Positions 13,601 to 28,600 of a stretch of 64,000 nucleotides of DNA are shown piece by piece (position 1 is the stretch's first letter; every line of letters starts with the position of its first letter). The DNA comes from Romanomermis culicivorax (lineage: Eukaryota; Nematoda; Enoplea; Mermithida; Mermithidae): the NCBI GenBank assembly GCA_963922205.1, contig CAWUHX010000013.1, forward strand, positions 806,001 through 870,000, written 5' to 3'. Position numbers and translations under genes: made by a program. The notes under the pieces were generated by a model. That model was not told the DNA's origin. It did not search any database and was given only the letters and a program-made list of their open reading frames with translations.

Positions 13601-16600
13601 TTTGGGCCTCCAGTTGCATCAGGTTCCACAATGGGTATTCAACTCTGGACCTTCATACTTTTAATTTCGCACCTACCAAGGGTCCTCTCGGACTTTTTTT
13701 TTATTTTGCTGAAAATATTGACTTGGTCAAATTATATGAGTGACCAAAGTTCGAGAAATCCTGGAATTCAACAATTTTGCATTAGGCATCATTTGAGTTC
13801 AAAAAAATCATTTTTTTAATGAAAAACGTAAAAAACTGTTGATCCCTGTGAGAAACAGGGTTTCCATAACGTGTGGGACTAAGGGTGTTTGACCTTAGGA
13901 AATTGCCGGCAAACCTCGATTTTCACGAAAAATTGCCGAAGGTTGCGATTTTAATGAAAAATCGCCGGAAATCGCAATTTTCAGAAAAATCTCTAGAACT
14001 CCTAATCTATTTAAAAAAATCGCCAGAAATGAAATTGTGATTTTTTTCAAAAATCGCTGGAAATCGTAAGTTTTCTAAAAAAAATTCAGGAAAAATCTCC
14101 AGAAATCGCGATTTAAAAAACAGATTTTATTTGGACCCCCAATTTTTTTTTTACATTTTCCAGTTGTGGTCGAAAAAAATTGTTTGGGGGGCCCCAAGTA
14201 TAAAAAAAATTGTTTTTTTCATATAAAAATAAAGAAAAATGGGTGAAAAATGGTACTTATGTCTCAAAACGTCATGAATAGTACCAATTTCGGCATGAAG
14301 CACCATTTTTTAAAAATTTGATCAATTTTTTGCCAAAATCATGTCCTTTTCAACGAGAAACTAACAAATTTTGACCTGTTTCCCCAAAAATCCGGTAGAC
14401 TGCAATACCTAGTATTGCATGGCCTTAGCTCATGGGGTCACCCTATACCTAGGGTTTGAAAGCCAAAATCAGGTGGCGGGTCCCTGTAGCCCCCTGTTAC
14501 GTAAATGGCTGTGGTGGTGTAACATTGTAGACTTCTGAAACAAAATTATCATCTGTGTGTTGGAAGTAGTGAATCTTCAGAATTTTGGCCTTAAAGTATT
14601 TCTGTTTATAAGATTATTATAATTGTTTTTCCAAAAGTTACAATAACACATGAAGCCAAAGATTAAATCCCACTAAAAATGGTTGGACTAGTTTATTGGA
14701 AAACGCCCCATAGGGCGGAGAAAAAGCAGAATATACTTGAATGATGGAAAAAGGGTGAAAAAAATTTCGAAATTCACTCAAAAAATTAAACAAGAATTCT
14801 TCACTTAAAAAACTGGTAAATGGACATTTTGCCTTTTATTTCATCTTTTAAAAAGTATATTCTGCAGCTGAGTGCATCAACAACTGAAAAATATGTGTCA
14901 TGTGTAGAGCTTTATTGCAAATATGCAGGATGAAACTTTTTCAGGCAGGTGTTTGAGGTTAAGAATGGATTAAAATGGCAAAAAATTGGGCACTTATGCA
15001 CTTTATGGCCTATCGAATTTTTTCCAAGTTTTTTAACGTGCAAGGTATATACAGCATATAGATATAGGGAACGTTATATATAACGTGCATGTATACGCGA
15101 AGTATAAGATAGTGTAAATTGATATTAGTGTAAATAATGACCCCAAAGTGGGGTGAACTACGGCGTATTGACTTTCATTTTATTATTTAATTATATTTAA
15201 TTTACATTATATTTAATTCTTAGGCTTAGGCTTAGGGGGGAGCGAAGCGGTGCATCGTAGTTGCGCCCGTCCCGTCAGGGGCATCTCCAAAATGAAATCC
15301 ATTGTAACAGCTGTGCACGGAGTGTACAAGGATGGGTGCTTTTTTCTGCATTTACTGGTTTACACTTCGATACTTTCAGTGTCAAAAATATTTTTTAGGA
15401 TAGGGGACGGAGGCGGGTAGACTTGCGCGAGTTCCTTGCACGTTGAAAAACTAGCTGTCGTATACGTTGCCGGTATTATCTTAGTACGTCAATACCATAC
15501 ATGCACGTAGGGAGGTTTGGGGGTTTTGACCCTCAGCAGATTCTTGCTGACCCTTAGCAGATTTGATCCTCCTAGCAATAATTGAGAAGTTGACGAAGGA
15601 AAATGAGTAAGAGAGAAGAGAAAGTCGTCATAAAAATGGAAATGATGCCGTAGTTCAACAATTTTTCGAAATAAAGCATACATGATTCCAAAGAAGTAAC
15701 GTTAAACTTTAAAAAGTGCTGTCTAAGCAAATTACTTCACATATCTGACTGATATAGGTAGAACAATATGCTGTTTGGATGTTAGAAGACCTTTCTAAGA
15801 ACTTCTTTTCATTATCCAGAACGAAAAAAAATTTTTCTATTCCACCCCCTGGCCAGCAGAATTTCTATGCTGTGCTATGATCAATACCCTACCAAAATTT
15901 TTTTTAGTAAATTGAGATCGCTGATTTCAAATTCAACAAAATGTTGGTAGGATGTACTAGCATAATAGCTACATTACTTAAACATACATCCTGTATATAC
16001 CTTACACATTAAAAAAACTTGGAAAAAATTCGATAGACCATAAAGTGCATAAGTACCAAAAATTGAATGGGGTCTCAGAAATAGTAGCCTCAAAATGCAG
16101 TTCAAAAAATGGGAGGACCATGTTTTTCAAAGGCTGAGGGATATCCTTGGTCCCAGGAGAGAGTTGACCACCTTGCCCACTAAGAGCATTTATGCTTTAC
16201 ATGTAACCAGACATGTAATAGGAAGAATGATGGGGAGACCCCCCGACGCAAGGTCGAACTGTTGCCCCCTATCTCCCCAAACTTGACCCACCAATTTTTG
16301 AGAAACATGTAAAAAAATCAAATTTTTCACGTTTTTATTGGAAAAACATGGAATTTTAGGGTATCCGGACCCTGCCCACACATGTAGGCCGAGATACTAC
16401 ATGTATGGATTTAACATATCGGCATGCTCACGTTCAAACTTGAGATAGTTGTATTCTTTGCTGTGTATTTTTAACTGTGAACTTGACTACACTAAGTTTC
16501 ACACATTGCACATGCATAATTGGGTTTTTTTGACAAACTTTCTGGCTTGAATGGCAAACATGTTCAGCAAGAATTTTCCAGGGTTGAGTCAGAGACCCAA

Positions 16601-19600
16601 AAATTGGCTCACATCCCAGAAAATCGAGAAAAATACCAAATTTTTGCTCAAAAATTGCATTTCATCGGCGTGGATCGTGAATTTTTCCGCCTTTGTGGTA
16701 CCAGGATCTTCAGGGGTGTATTTATCATTGGTGGGCATGTATGTGCACATTTAACATACCTGTAGTGTGTATTTGATGTGCCTGTATGCTGTTAGTGCTT
16801 ATTTGATTTGACATGTCTCTAAACATATACATTTAATCCACTGAATGTCAAAATGATCTAAAGATGATTTTGAGGAAATCACATTTTTGAGTATCAACAG
16901 CCACACAAAAGAAGCTTTTTGAGCACCAGCTTTTAACCCTTAAACAGCTAACTTTTATTTTAATAATGTAGCAGGGCTTCCATGAAAAAGTCAGATCTAA
17001 CTCCATTTACCCCAGAAGATGAATTTAGGCCTTTCTATCATTCAGGGCACGATTTCCCAACACTGTATTACACATCCTATGTGCAGATTTGACCTGTCTT
17101 TACTACATTTATATTTGGCACATAAGTACACATTTTTAGACGTGTATTCGACACATATTGCTTACTAAATGAGCATGTGACAAATTAAGGCAACATAAAA
17201 GAGTATGCGCGAAAAATGGCACTTTTGAATTGAGGACTAGGAAAAACAATCAATTTTGATACATCACTAAAAAATTAGTGGTGCATTAAAGCATTTTCAC
17301 CAATCGTAGCCTAAAATCAGATATTTTTAACCAAAAAAGTTACTAAATTTTTCTTTTTCAGCAATGGGAATTGGAGAAATCATGTGCCTAACCATATAGG
17401 ATTACGATCAGGAGAAACCTCATATGCGGCTAAAAAATTCTGGAGGTGGTAGCAGGAGAAGTTGATTTGCAAGTCTGAACATTGGGGTCAGGGGGAGTGT
17501 GATAAACCCTTTGGTCGAACTCAAACCTATTGGCTGGCCAGTCGTTGCTAGACTAATTTTGATATGAGGGTTCTGGCAAAAATGTTGAAATTTTGGCAGA
17601 TTTTGGAAGAATGGGTTTTCCCAAAATTGTTAAATTTCAAATTTTTTGTGCTTCAAAGTAACATTGAAACTTTAAAAAGCGCTATCTAAGCAAATAATTT
17701 CTCATATATGATCAATATTCGTTGAAGATTATGCTGCTTGGATGCTAGAAGACCTTTCATCAATCATCAAGAACGAAAAAAATCTCTATTCCACCCCCTG
17801 TACTGGCTGACCGCCAGCAGAATTTATATGCTGTGCATGATTAGTACTACAGCATTACATGAAAAAGTTTTATAACCTTCGTCCTATAAAAATGTTTACA
17901 TCACATCAGTCGTATTGTTTACTAAGTTTTTTCGGGGACATGAAATCAGACGAAACAGATTTTAGACCGTTCAATCTGAAGATTCAATACTATTCAACAT
18001 ATATTCCGAAGTTCAATAAATTTCTATCAATCAAACTTTCAGCAGGACGAAATTCCTCAAAAAATTAGTTTTACCGGTGTCGAGGGCTGTTCGTTGCAAA
18101 CAAGCTACTAAAGCACCCATACTGGGCTGCGAAGTCATGCCTGACATAGAATCAACGGCAACGTCGACGGCGTCGGCGCCTGCCTCAGCGCAAGCGACCA
18201 TGCTGGCGACGGCCGCTCCGGCCGTATCGTGCGAATGAACGTGAATCGGTAAGTCGGGAAATTTGTTGCGCAGACTGGAAATCAAAATTTTGGCGGCTTG
18301 CGGTTTTAATAGACCAGCCATATCCTACAAAAAATGAGTTTTGAATGTGATTTTAAAAGATGTATAACGTATTTAAAAATCTTAAATTTTTTTCGATTCT
18401 CAGGAAATTTCGACCTAAATCGACATAAAGCTAAAGAATCTAAAAATGACAAAATTGATGACCTGTTTTTTTGGAAAATTGATGCCCTGTGACACAAGTT
18501 ACAGGTCGATTTAATTCTTAACAAGTTTTAAACATAGGATTCAATATGTGATAAGACTGATACGAGGGAATAACATTTCGAAAATCTATACAAATCTTAA
18601 TTTACTTTAATGCATAAAACGTGAGTGCCAGCTTTAACCAATTCAGTTGCTAGTTTTTCGTAATATTCCAAATTATATTGGGTCTTGGAAGGATCGCTAA
18701 CATCGCCCGTATAAGATATGGCCGCTTCGACAACTCCACCTTAAAGATGAGCATGATTTTTTCGCATAGCCAAGACCGCTAACCTTTTTCGTGGTTTTGT
18801 CACCTGCTTTTCCTGCTGCTTCCATGCCAACAATTAGGTTAGGGACGTAGTTAAGAGAATCGAATACCCTAAAGATGTCCATGCCGCTTTTGACCGCCAT
18901 TTCGCAAAATCTGAAAAAGCTTGACACGTGTAACGAGAAAATCGGTCACAAATGCATAGATCTTAAATCTTCTAGCTCCGAACAGTTGAATCAAATCACA
19001 AAAAATTAAAATTTTACCAGAAGGTAGAAAGGATTCAAAATTTTATATCCTCACAAATCGAGTAGAGATAGTTATTAAAATATTACAGTGAGAGCCAGGC
19101 CTTTAGGCAGGGGGAAGTTGAAGGCCCATTGCCCCCTCAAATTTTTCAAGTGTCAAAAAAGCAAAGGTTGACCTTTCATTTTTTTTCAATAAAATGTTCA
19201 GTCAAAAATGCCAATTTTACAGTAAATTGAGTGAAAAAAATGTGTGGCCTTCCGCCGAAAAAAATTTCTGGCTACAGGCCTGCTGAGAGCGATGATTCAA
19301 AGATGAGACAACACATTGATGCAGTGTTTTTTTTGCACACAGTTGCACAGTGCAACTTGGCAGAAAATTTTTACTTTTATGTGATTAAAACATTTTGAGT
19401 GTAAGACAATGCAAGAAAGTTTTACTGGTTGAAAGATCCAAATTCTTAGTCGCTTGTCTAGTTTTTGAATTTTAGTTTTTCCGACTAAAAATCCATTAAA
19501 TTCACTGAGAAATCAAACCTTCTGTCTGGAAAATAAAAGATGTAAAGATTCATTTTCCAGCGTTCTAGAATATTGAAATTCCGAAAAAAAATTCGGCGCC

Positions 19601-22600
19601 GAACGAATTACTCTAGTTTAGTCATATCAATCTTTTCATTTTCTCTCCAAATTTCAGAAAATTGGGTTTTAAATGCCTAAAACCGACGCGGATTGAATGA
19701 AATACAGAAAAATAGTTTGCGATGGATTTCTAGTAATACAGGGTGACCTAAAAAAGGGCGACTAGTACTGACTTTCATAGCTTTTAAAGGGGTGAAGCTT
19801 TTTTATTGTGGTTTACAGCCGTCGATAGGTGAAACATCTGGCGTAAAAATTGCGAAGTTTCAGCCAAATTGATAGAATATTGACAGACTAAAATCAAAAA
19901 TACTATGCGTCAATTTTTGGGCGAAATAATTTTGAAAAATTGACAAAAATTAACATGTTCTACAACAGAAAAATCAGATTAGATCCTATTATAAGAACCA
20001 TATAAAAGCAGGAAACTACAAGAGAGCTGTTTTAGTGTGCCCTACTTTCTGTGTCATCTATAATTTTAATCGTTTTTTGATCTGAACAACGACAGAATTG
20101 ATTTTTTTCATCAATTTCAAAACAAAAGCTCTTGATTTTGGCGAAATATTGCCCATAGGTATTGAAACAAGCATTTGACGACTTTAAATTACGTGAATTT
20201 TAAAAATCTGGGTGATTTCAGAAGTATTATTGTGCGTAAACAGCTTTACAAAACGTTTTCCACAATAGGACAACTTTTACTTTGATTTCACAACTTTTAC
20301 TTTTTGAAAAATGGCTGCTTTTACTAAATCTCTGTTTGTACAGTAATCATAATCGCTAGAAGCATGAAATTTGGTCCCTGTAACAAAGACAAACAGAGCA
20401 TTTCAATACAGCGATGCCCATTAAAAAAAGCTTCACCCATATGAAAGTTATGAAAGTCAGTACTGGTCGCCTTTTTTGGCTCACCCTGTATAGTGTAGTG
20501 TAGGTGTGTAATAAAAATGAAGTGTCTAGCGGACACAGTTATTATTTAGGTGGGTAGTAGTACTAGTTATTAATGGCATATCTTTATCTTAAACACTAAG
20601 CAGTATTTTATAATTCTATTATATTATAAAGTTTAAACTCTAAAAGAGCTCGAAATAATAGTTGAAAAAAATCGAGTTCGAGTTGCGAAAATTGTCGAGT
20701 TTTAATCGAGTTCGAGTACTCGAAACGGCCCTACACATTAGATACCGATTTATTATACAAATTTCGATTTGAGACATATTGTTGACAGTCTTCTTGAAAA
20801 AATGAAATGTATAATATATTCCCTCGGTAGATTATTATTTCCGGTTGAAAATTTTTTTCACAGATTTGTAGTGACGAACTTGAAAACGACGTTATCAGGA
20901 TAAGTAGTGTATCCAACAGCGTTCGAGCCGCGTAATAACATCTGGAACGGTACGTTAGGAATGAGTTTACGTAATTGCTCCAAACGTTCCCATGGGCATT
21001 CGTGCAGAAACTGCATGGCTACATCAAAAGTAGCACCTGGAATTAAGAAAGCAAATATTAAACAACAAATTGTGCAACCAAATATCGCTTTATGCGCATA
21101 ATGTTCAGCGAAACACATCGAAATTTCTTTATATCACTGATAATCAGCGCAAATTTTCAAACGCCAAAATATTCAATACAAATCGACGCACGTACAATAC
21201 AAATCGACGTAGAGAGAAATGTCACTAACCTCCCCACATTTCCGCGCTATACCATTGAGGAAACGCTTGGGATATAAAAGGCGCTATTTTTAACATATCA
21301 TACGTTCGAACCCTGGTCGCCAACAAACTTTGATGGGCATCTCGTAAAGTAGTATCCGTAATTAGAGTTCCCTTATGAGCGCGGACGGATTTAGCGAAAC
21401 CTTGCGGTCCCTCGGCGAGTAAAATGTCGCGGAAGCCTTTCGGTTTTGCTGAAAAAATTAAAAAATCATGACATCAGAAAATTCAGAGCAGCATTTAGCC
21501 ATTGAACATTTTAGACTGAGATGAGCTATCAATGAAAAAAACAAACTAACCATTATTGGGAATATGTGGCACTGAAGGGCTAACATTCGCTGGTTTTATT
21601 GAGGTAACTAAGGGTGTCAAGGATCCATTGACTTTCAGGTAACTCAAATAATGCAACAATTTCTGAGCCCGGTTTTGAGTCGGTTTCAATTGGAACAGTT
21701 GAATATTTTCGTCTATGAAGTACGTATCAGTTTTTCCGGCGGTAAAAACTGGATGTTGCAGCACGTTGAGTAGAAATGGAATATTAGTCTAAACAAACAA
21801 GAAAATGAGCTTAATGGACAAGAAACCGACAGAATTTCGAGTTGCGAATTCTTAGGTGGAATATTTCAAATTCATCTTGACTTCTCGAGAATTTACTTCA
21901 ACTAGAGTAATGTAATGAGTAACTGAACATCTAAATTTTACTTACGTAGTGTACAACTTGCTATACAATTTCTATGTAAAGTGCTGTCGAAATTTGACAG
22001 TGTCGCCCCAAGAATTGGAGGTTAACTGATCATTAATAACCCCAAATTTTTCTGCATTCATTCACAAACGTTGCGAATCGGTAGACTTTTCCCAATCTCA
22101 GTGCCGGCGCAGCTGTCTCGGCTACGGCCCAGCTCAATGCTAATCCCGGTTCGGGGCAAGACTACTTAAAACTAATGCCTTCGCTAAGATGACATGCACG
22201 ATTTACTAGAAATGTGTCGGGTACCAGGACCCGAAACAACCATATCATTGGACCCGGACTCGATACTCTTAAAATTTTGGACCCGGATCAGATATTTTCA
22301 AAATATGCTACCCAATACATCTCTACGATTTACAAAGTAATTCCAACTAAGAATGCGAAATATAAAATAAATATTTATTTGAATTAAAAGACCCGACTTC
22401 TGTCATAGAGATTCTGAGTATCAGATTAGAATTCTTTATCATGGTTGAGCTCAGGATTGGTAAAATTCAGGAAGTCTCAACTTTTACAAAGTCATACTAT
22501 TCACAATGAGATTTACTTACATAGGTTCTTTTGCTTTCAGAAAGGGCGAAACAATAAGGCATGGTGCAATGCAGTTTTTTTGAAAAGAATAAGTTTTCCA

Positions 22601-25600
22601 TACTTAATAATCACACTTTTCTTGAAAATTTCATCATTTTGGCAACTACAATACTCAAACTCTTTGCAATTCACCAATCAATCCAGTATTGTAGCCGACA
22701 CGAAATGAAAAGAAAAAGAATCATCTATACGAAATTTTTATACATGGATGATACATGAAGTGCGATACCAAGGGTAACCTATATGTCAGTAAGTATTTCT
22801 TCTCCGGCTCCAGCTAAAATATTGACACCGGGAGAAGGCTATGAATTCAAAAGTTGCATACTTTAACGCCTCTGATACGAAATTCTCGTAAAGATCGTGT
22901 CATTTTAGCGATCGTAGATTCGAAACTGCGGGCGTGACTTATGATTTTGACCAACAAGGAATCGTAATGCGGCGAAACGACAGCGCCGGCAAAAGCAGAC
23001 GCGCTGTCCAATCGGATGCCCATGCCCTCGCCGCTCCGAAAAACCTGCAAATACAGAAATATAGATTTGTTTCCGACAAATACCTCTTGATTAACCAAAT
23101 AAAAATGTCCCTCAAAATACGCCCATATTTAGCCATCTTGCTCTGAAACTCCAGCGTGAAATTGATAAGATGAATCAAAAAATATACTTCTATACGCCCA
23201 GAATCGGGTTGGAATCCCAAGGCTGGATCTTCGGTAGTTATCCTGCATTGTATCGCGTAACCGACCGGATGAATTTTGTCTTGGACCAAGCTCAAGTCTT
23301 TCAATGATTTGCCTTCCGCAATGCGAACTTGAGATTGAACGAGATCAACGCTGGAAAGAAAAGAAAAATTCGCATGAAATGATTACGAAATCCATATTTT
23401 TGGTAGAAAAGGCGAAGATACACTTAATCGACTAAAAATCTGAAGACATTGTCATATACTGTTGAAAACGACACTTTCAATCATTAAATTTTCGTCCAGT
23501 AAGATTGTTTTGCAATTTTTGATAACCGCACGTACTACGCCTGTTTATTGATATAATTCCAAATTTGATTTCAGCATTATCTGTTACTTTTCTAGCCACT
23601 ATTCTATAACTCAGTTCTACATTCTACTTCAGCCTAAATAAATCACACGATTATACAAATTATATGTGTAATTTTATTCAAGAATGCTACAGAAAGAGAC
23701 ACGGTAGAACACGTTACGTTGCTTGTCTTCACCTTTACTCTAAAGAACGGCGAAGAAGAAATATAACGATTCGGAATAGTTCCAAACTAGTCATAAACTC
23801 AGCGTAATTTTGAAAAATTGAATAATTTTGCAAAGAATTACTTCATCAAAGGTATGCAGTGTGAAGCATTGCAGCTCGATTTTTGAGAATTCCGCAAACG
23901 AGAAAGCGAAGTGTGTTTCTATTTACCTGTTCTATGGAATCAAGTTCAGTAATGGTCTATCTTTCTATCTTTTAACAGATATTAAGACGCCAAGAGAGCT
24001 AAATTAACAAACCCTGTTGCTTCTTCAGTGACGGTGTGTTCGACTTGTAATCGAGCGTTAACTTCTATAAAATAGTGGTTGCCTTTCGGATCCATCAAAA
24101 ATTCGACGGTCCCAGCGTTCTGGTAGCCGACATGGCGGCCGATTTTCAGAGCATCTTCTAACATTCGGCGACGCACATTTTCGTCTAGATTAGGTGCCGG
24201 AGCAATTTCGACGATTTTTTGATGACGCCTTTGGACGCTACAATCGCGTTCGTAAAGATGAATAATGTCACCGTAAGAATCCCCTTTATTTGAAAAAACA
24301 AAACATATTTTGTGGCTCGTATAGTACGAAGCAGACAAAAATTCTGTTCGGTAGCGAAATTTCTATATAGATAGAATACTTTTTAGACACGATAACATTT
24401 TCATCTGCTCTATGACTTTCTAAGCGATAAAAAGCATTCACACTGAACCTGTAATATTTCGTCTCTTCCTACTGGGGAAAGTAAGCTTTCAGCTGGAATT
24501 CGTTTTTTATTTTTTTAAATTATTTATATTACTTTTTTAATTTTATTTATTATTTTATTTTTTAACAAATTTGAAAAAATTAGAAATTAGAGATGTATCG
24601 GGGACCCAGATCCGAAATTACCCGACCATTTTCTTGGATCTGGACCCGATATTCTTAAAATTTTGGATCCGGACCCGATATTTTCAAAGTTTTGAACCCG
24701 ATACATCCCTAGTTTTTATTATATGAAGATATACAGGATATATCACACAGATCAGCGTTTTGAAAAGTATAATGGACCCGGAGTGGACCCCAAATGGAAT
24801 CCGAAATTACCCGGCCATTTTGTTGGACCCGGGCCCGATATTCTTAAAATTTTGGACTCGGACCCGATATTTTTAAAATTTTGGACCCGATACATCTCTA
24901 GAAAAAATATGTTCCACTGATGAGAATCAATCACCTTTCGTCAATTATTTTTTAGACAAAAAATCAATGAATTCGCTCGCATCAGTGCACTGCAAATATT
25001 ACCCAAAATTTGAACTTCGATATGACGGGGTCTTTCAACAAATTTCTCGATAAAAAGTGATCCGTCGCCAAATGCGGACTTCGCTTCCGAATAAGCTCGG
25101 TTAAAAGCTTCTTCGACGTCCTTAAAAATTGAATCCGTTTGGTATTTAATCTGAGTTAATTTTTCGTTGGAATCATTGATAAGAATAACTCATGGGAGAT
25201 GTAAAGTGAAGCCAAAAACTTCGGAAATTGAGTGAAACTTAATTCAAAATGAATACTTCGATCTTGTTGACTCGTCGCATTCCGCGTCCACCGCCACCGA
25301 AAGCCGCTTTGAATATTACAGGCAAACCGAATTTCTTACAAAATTCGACAGCTTCTTTTACATCTTGAACAGGTTTATCAGTACCAGGTACGACCTGAAT
25401 CCCTGAATACGGAATATTCGTAAAAAATTGTGTTTTTGTTCATGAGAACATCGCAAATGGTGCGCACCTGCTTCTATAGCTGCTTTCCTAGCTGCGACTT
25501 TATCGCCCATTCGAGCCATAACTTTAGGTGAGGGTCCGATAAAAACGATTCCAGCATCTTGGCAAGCCTGAGAGAAGTCCGCCCGTTCGGACAAAAAGCC

Positions 25601-28600
25601 ATAACCCGGATGAATAGCGTCGACGTCGTGCTCCTAATTTGATTCGAAATGATGCAAATTTACAAGTAATTGGAGGACGTCTGACACGTGAAGTTAGAAC
25701 AACCAGCTGATTTGGATTAGAAGAAAGAGTAACGCAATTGAAATAAAAAAGTAGAGTGAAACGCAGCCAAACATTCAGATGAGTTATCCGAAAATATCTA
25801 AACAACGCTTTTGAGAAATGTTAACCAACATATAAAAATTGATCCGATAGCTATACGTACAAAATAACCTTTTCTCTTATATGAAAGCCCCGAATTCACC
25901 AAATTAGGTAACCAATATGGATTCAACCTAAGGAATGAGAAAGCTTTAAAATATATGTTTTGATAGAAAATGTCATTTTAGAACAAAAATAAGTCAAAAA
26001 TGCAAACTTTTCAGAGTTTTGCGCCATAAGAATCATACAAGTTCTGTTGATGTGCCCTCAGATATCCGGGCACAATTACATAGATGGGACAAGTAGTTTT
26101 TGAGTTTAAATGTTAAGGTCATAGTTCGGTGGCAGGGTTTTTTTTGACCTACGAGTCACAAGCCAAGTGGCTTGTTGACCTAAAATTTTACAAGCCATTT
26201 CAAATTTTTACAAGCCAATTTTATATCAGTATATGTGAATAAATTCTAATTCTAGGTTATTTTTCAAAGAAATGTATATATTGAGCATCATGGCAATCGA
26301 TCAGAAAAGAGATATCATTCAACATTTATTCAATAACATTTTAGAGTCATTAATTCATTAAAATTCAGGAAGCATTCGAAATTTTGAGTTTGATTGAAGT
26401 CTAATCTACAAGCATTGTGGAACAAATTTTGCAGCAAACTATCCAAGAACATAATGACTTTGAATCACATTAGAAATCAACAGTTAAGTTCTCTATGATG
26501 ACAAGTGAGAGCCCAGAAAAGCTATTAATCTTTCTGCGTGAAACGCATGAAAATTTTTTTGGGTATTGAAATTCTACCATGCTGGAAAATCAATTTTCCA
26601 AACACTTATTCGAAGAATTAAATTCGAATTTGGGTCCAAAAGTCGAAATTTCTAGAATTTTATATTTGAAAAATTTTAAAACCATTAATTTATCCACAAA
26701 CTCTCATGGACTTGGCCGAAAAGATATGAGTAAAAAGAGTAGAAATTTCCAAAAACTATTTCCATGAAGCTTTTGGATTGATTTTACGTTAAGAAAGGAA
26801 TAATCGCTTCAAAAAGTTTACAGACTTGACGTATTGATCTTTCTCAAAAAATGTGAATCTTCATTAAATATCAAGATGAAATATTGAAGATTACCAATTA
26901 AAACATGAGATAATACATTTAAGATGATTAAAACTATTAAAGATTAAATGATAAGTGAAGGTAGACATGTTGGGAGCAGCGCCTGAGCTAGGAAATAAAT
27001 AATAATGCTTATTTAAGTTACAGCCGGCGCGAAGCGCCGGAAAATTTCGAGATTATGACCTTCTAAAATGCACCAAAATACATCTCTTCTATATCCGATG
27101 TGATCAAACACATGATTCAAAAAATTCTGACAAGCCATTTTGGCTTGTTGGACTAAAATTCTACAAGCCATTTTGTCAGTCCAACAAGCCATGGCTTGTA
27201 AAATGCTAAAAAAAAACTATGTTCGGTGGAAACCTCACTTTAGCCACTTTGATGATATTCTCAATATTTAAATATGCAGCCACTGGAGGTAAACCTTTGC
27301 CAACAATATAAGCTTCATCAGCTTTCAGTCGATGCATTTGATTTCGATCTTGTTCCGAATAAATGGCCACAGTTGTTTTGCGTAATTCGGTAAGAGCTCG
27401 AAAGACCCGAATGGCAATTTCTCCTAGAATGATAAAAGCAATATTCAAATATAAAGGGAGCCTGATTTTAGTTCTGAATTTTGACTGTCACAGGTTATCT
27501 GCGATATGAAATATTTTCTCACAGGAAAAAATGTCTTCTGGACGATTTGAAATAGTCAAAATAAGTCATATTTTTGCAAAGAGCAGTTTTTTACGCCTCT
27601 TTTTAGATTAAGATAAACGTTGTAAAAAATGATTATGTTCATGTAACAATGCCGGAGAAATCCACTTTTCTTATTGGGGATTTGCTCCAAGATTGATTAT
27701 TTTTGCATTCAATTAAACCAACCTACTCAACTCTTTGATAATCAAAACCTACACTTACTTTTATGATAAAAAATTTAGTTTTGCACATCTCGACTTTCTA
27801 ATCCTTCGAGTATAAAAACCTTCGAGCCAAGATCGAAAGTAAAAATCGCCGTAATCAAGATGATATATGGGATAAGTCGATAAAATATTGCGGTATTACC
27901 CCTAGCAGACCTGGCGGATGCTCATTTACTACCCACGGGTTATGGACCAACGAGCATTTACTGCCTGGGTTTTTTAACCATATGTGACTTGCTACCAGTC
28001 TTTTTAACCTAGAAGCTGTTCCACTTGCACTGTTTTGACGGGAGCTCAGTTACTACTGAAGGATTTGGCCGTTTAAACTTTCTCTGCTAGGGTTTTCTTA
28101 GACAAAACCATAAATGTGATTGGGTGGGAGTGTCATAAGAACTCCTTCCACAGGAATCGTCTGCCATGTAGCCACAGGGATGCGCCATACTTTTAGTTGG
28201 AAAAGAGTCAATTTTTAATGAAAAATGGTCATTTTTGAACAAAAACTGTCAAAAATGTCAATTTTTCCAGCGCTTAGCGCCATATATAGATATTTTAAGT
28301 CTTTTTCAGACAAAAATCACTATTTTTTAATCATTTTTCAGAATTTATTGGCTAAAAATCGAAATTTTTCATCTTCAAGAACATCCCTAAAAATTTTGGT
28401 GAATTGATGATTCCCCAACCAGACTTCGTAGCTTCGAAACCAGTTTACCCCTCTCAGGCTGACTGCCTATGCACAGGAATGCTAGTATTGGAATGAATGA
28501 GAGATGAGTCCCAATTTTCTATTTGCAAGTTTTCAGGCCTAAGTACGTAATGAGTAACATTTTTCTCACCCCTGTTGGCCACCATAACTTTTTTGAATTC

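Larger units (their letters stand above)
14980..16075. repeat. Inverted repeat enclosing a 384-bp MITE
   Basis: About 75 bp at 14980-15056 (GCACTTATGCACTTTATGGC, AACTTGGAAAAAATTCGATA in complement) recur inverted at about 15992-16068. Between them lie a TTAGGC run (15222-15240) and the MITE at 15496-15879. This looks like an older element with divergent long terminal inverted repeats. Confidence 0.45.
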
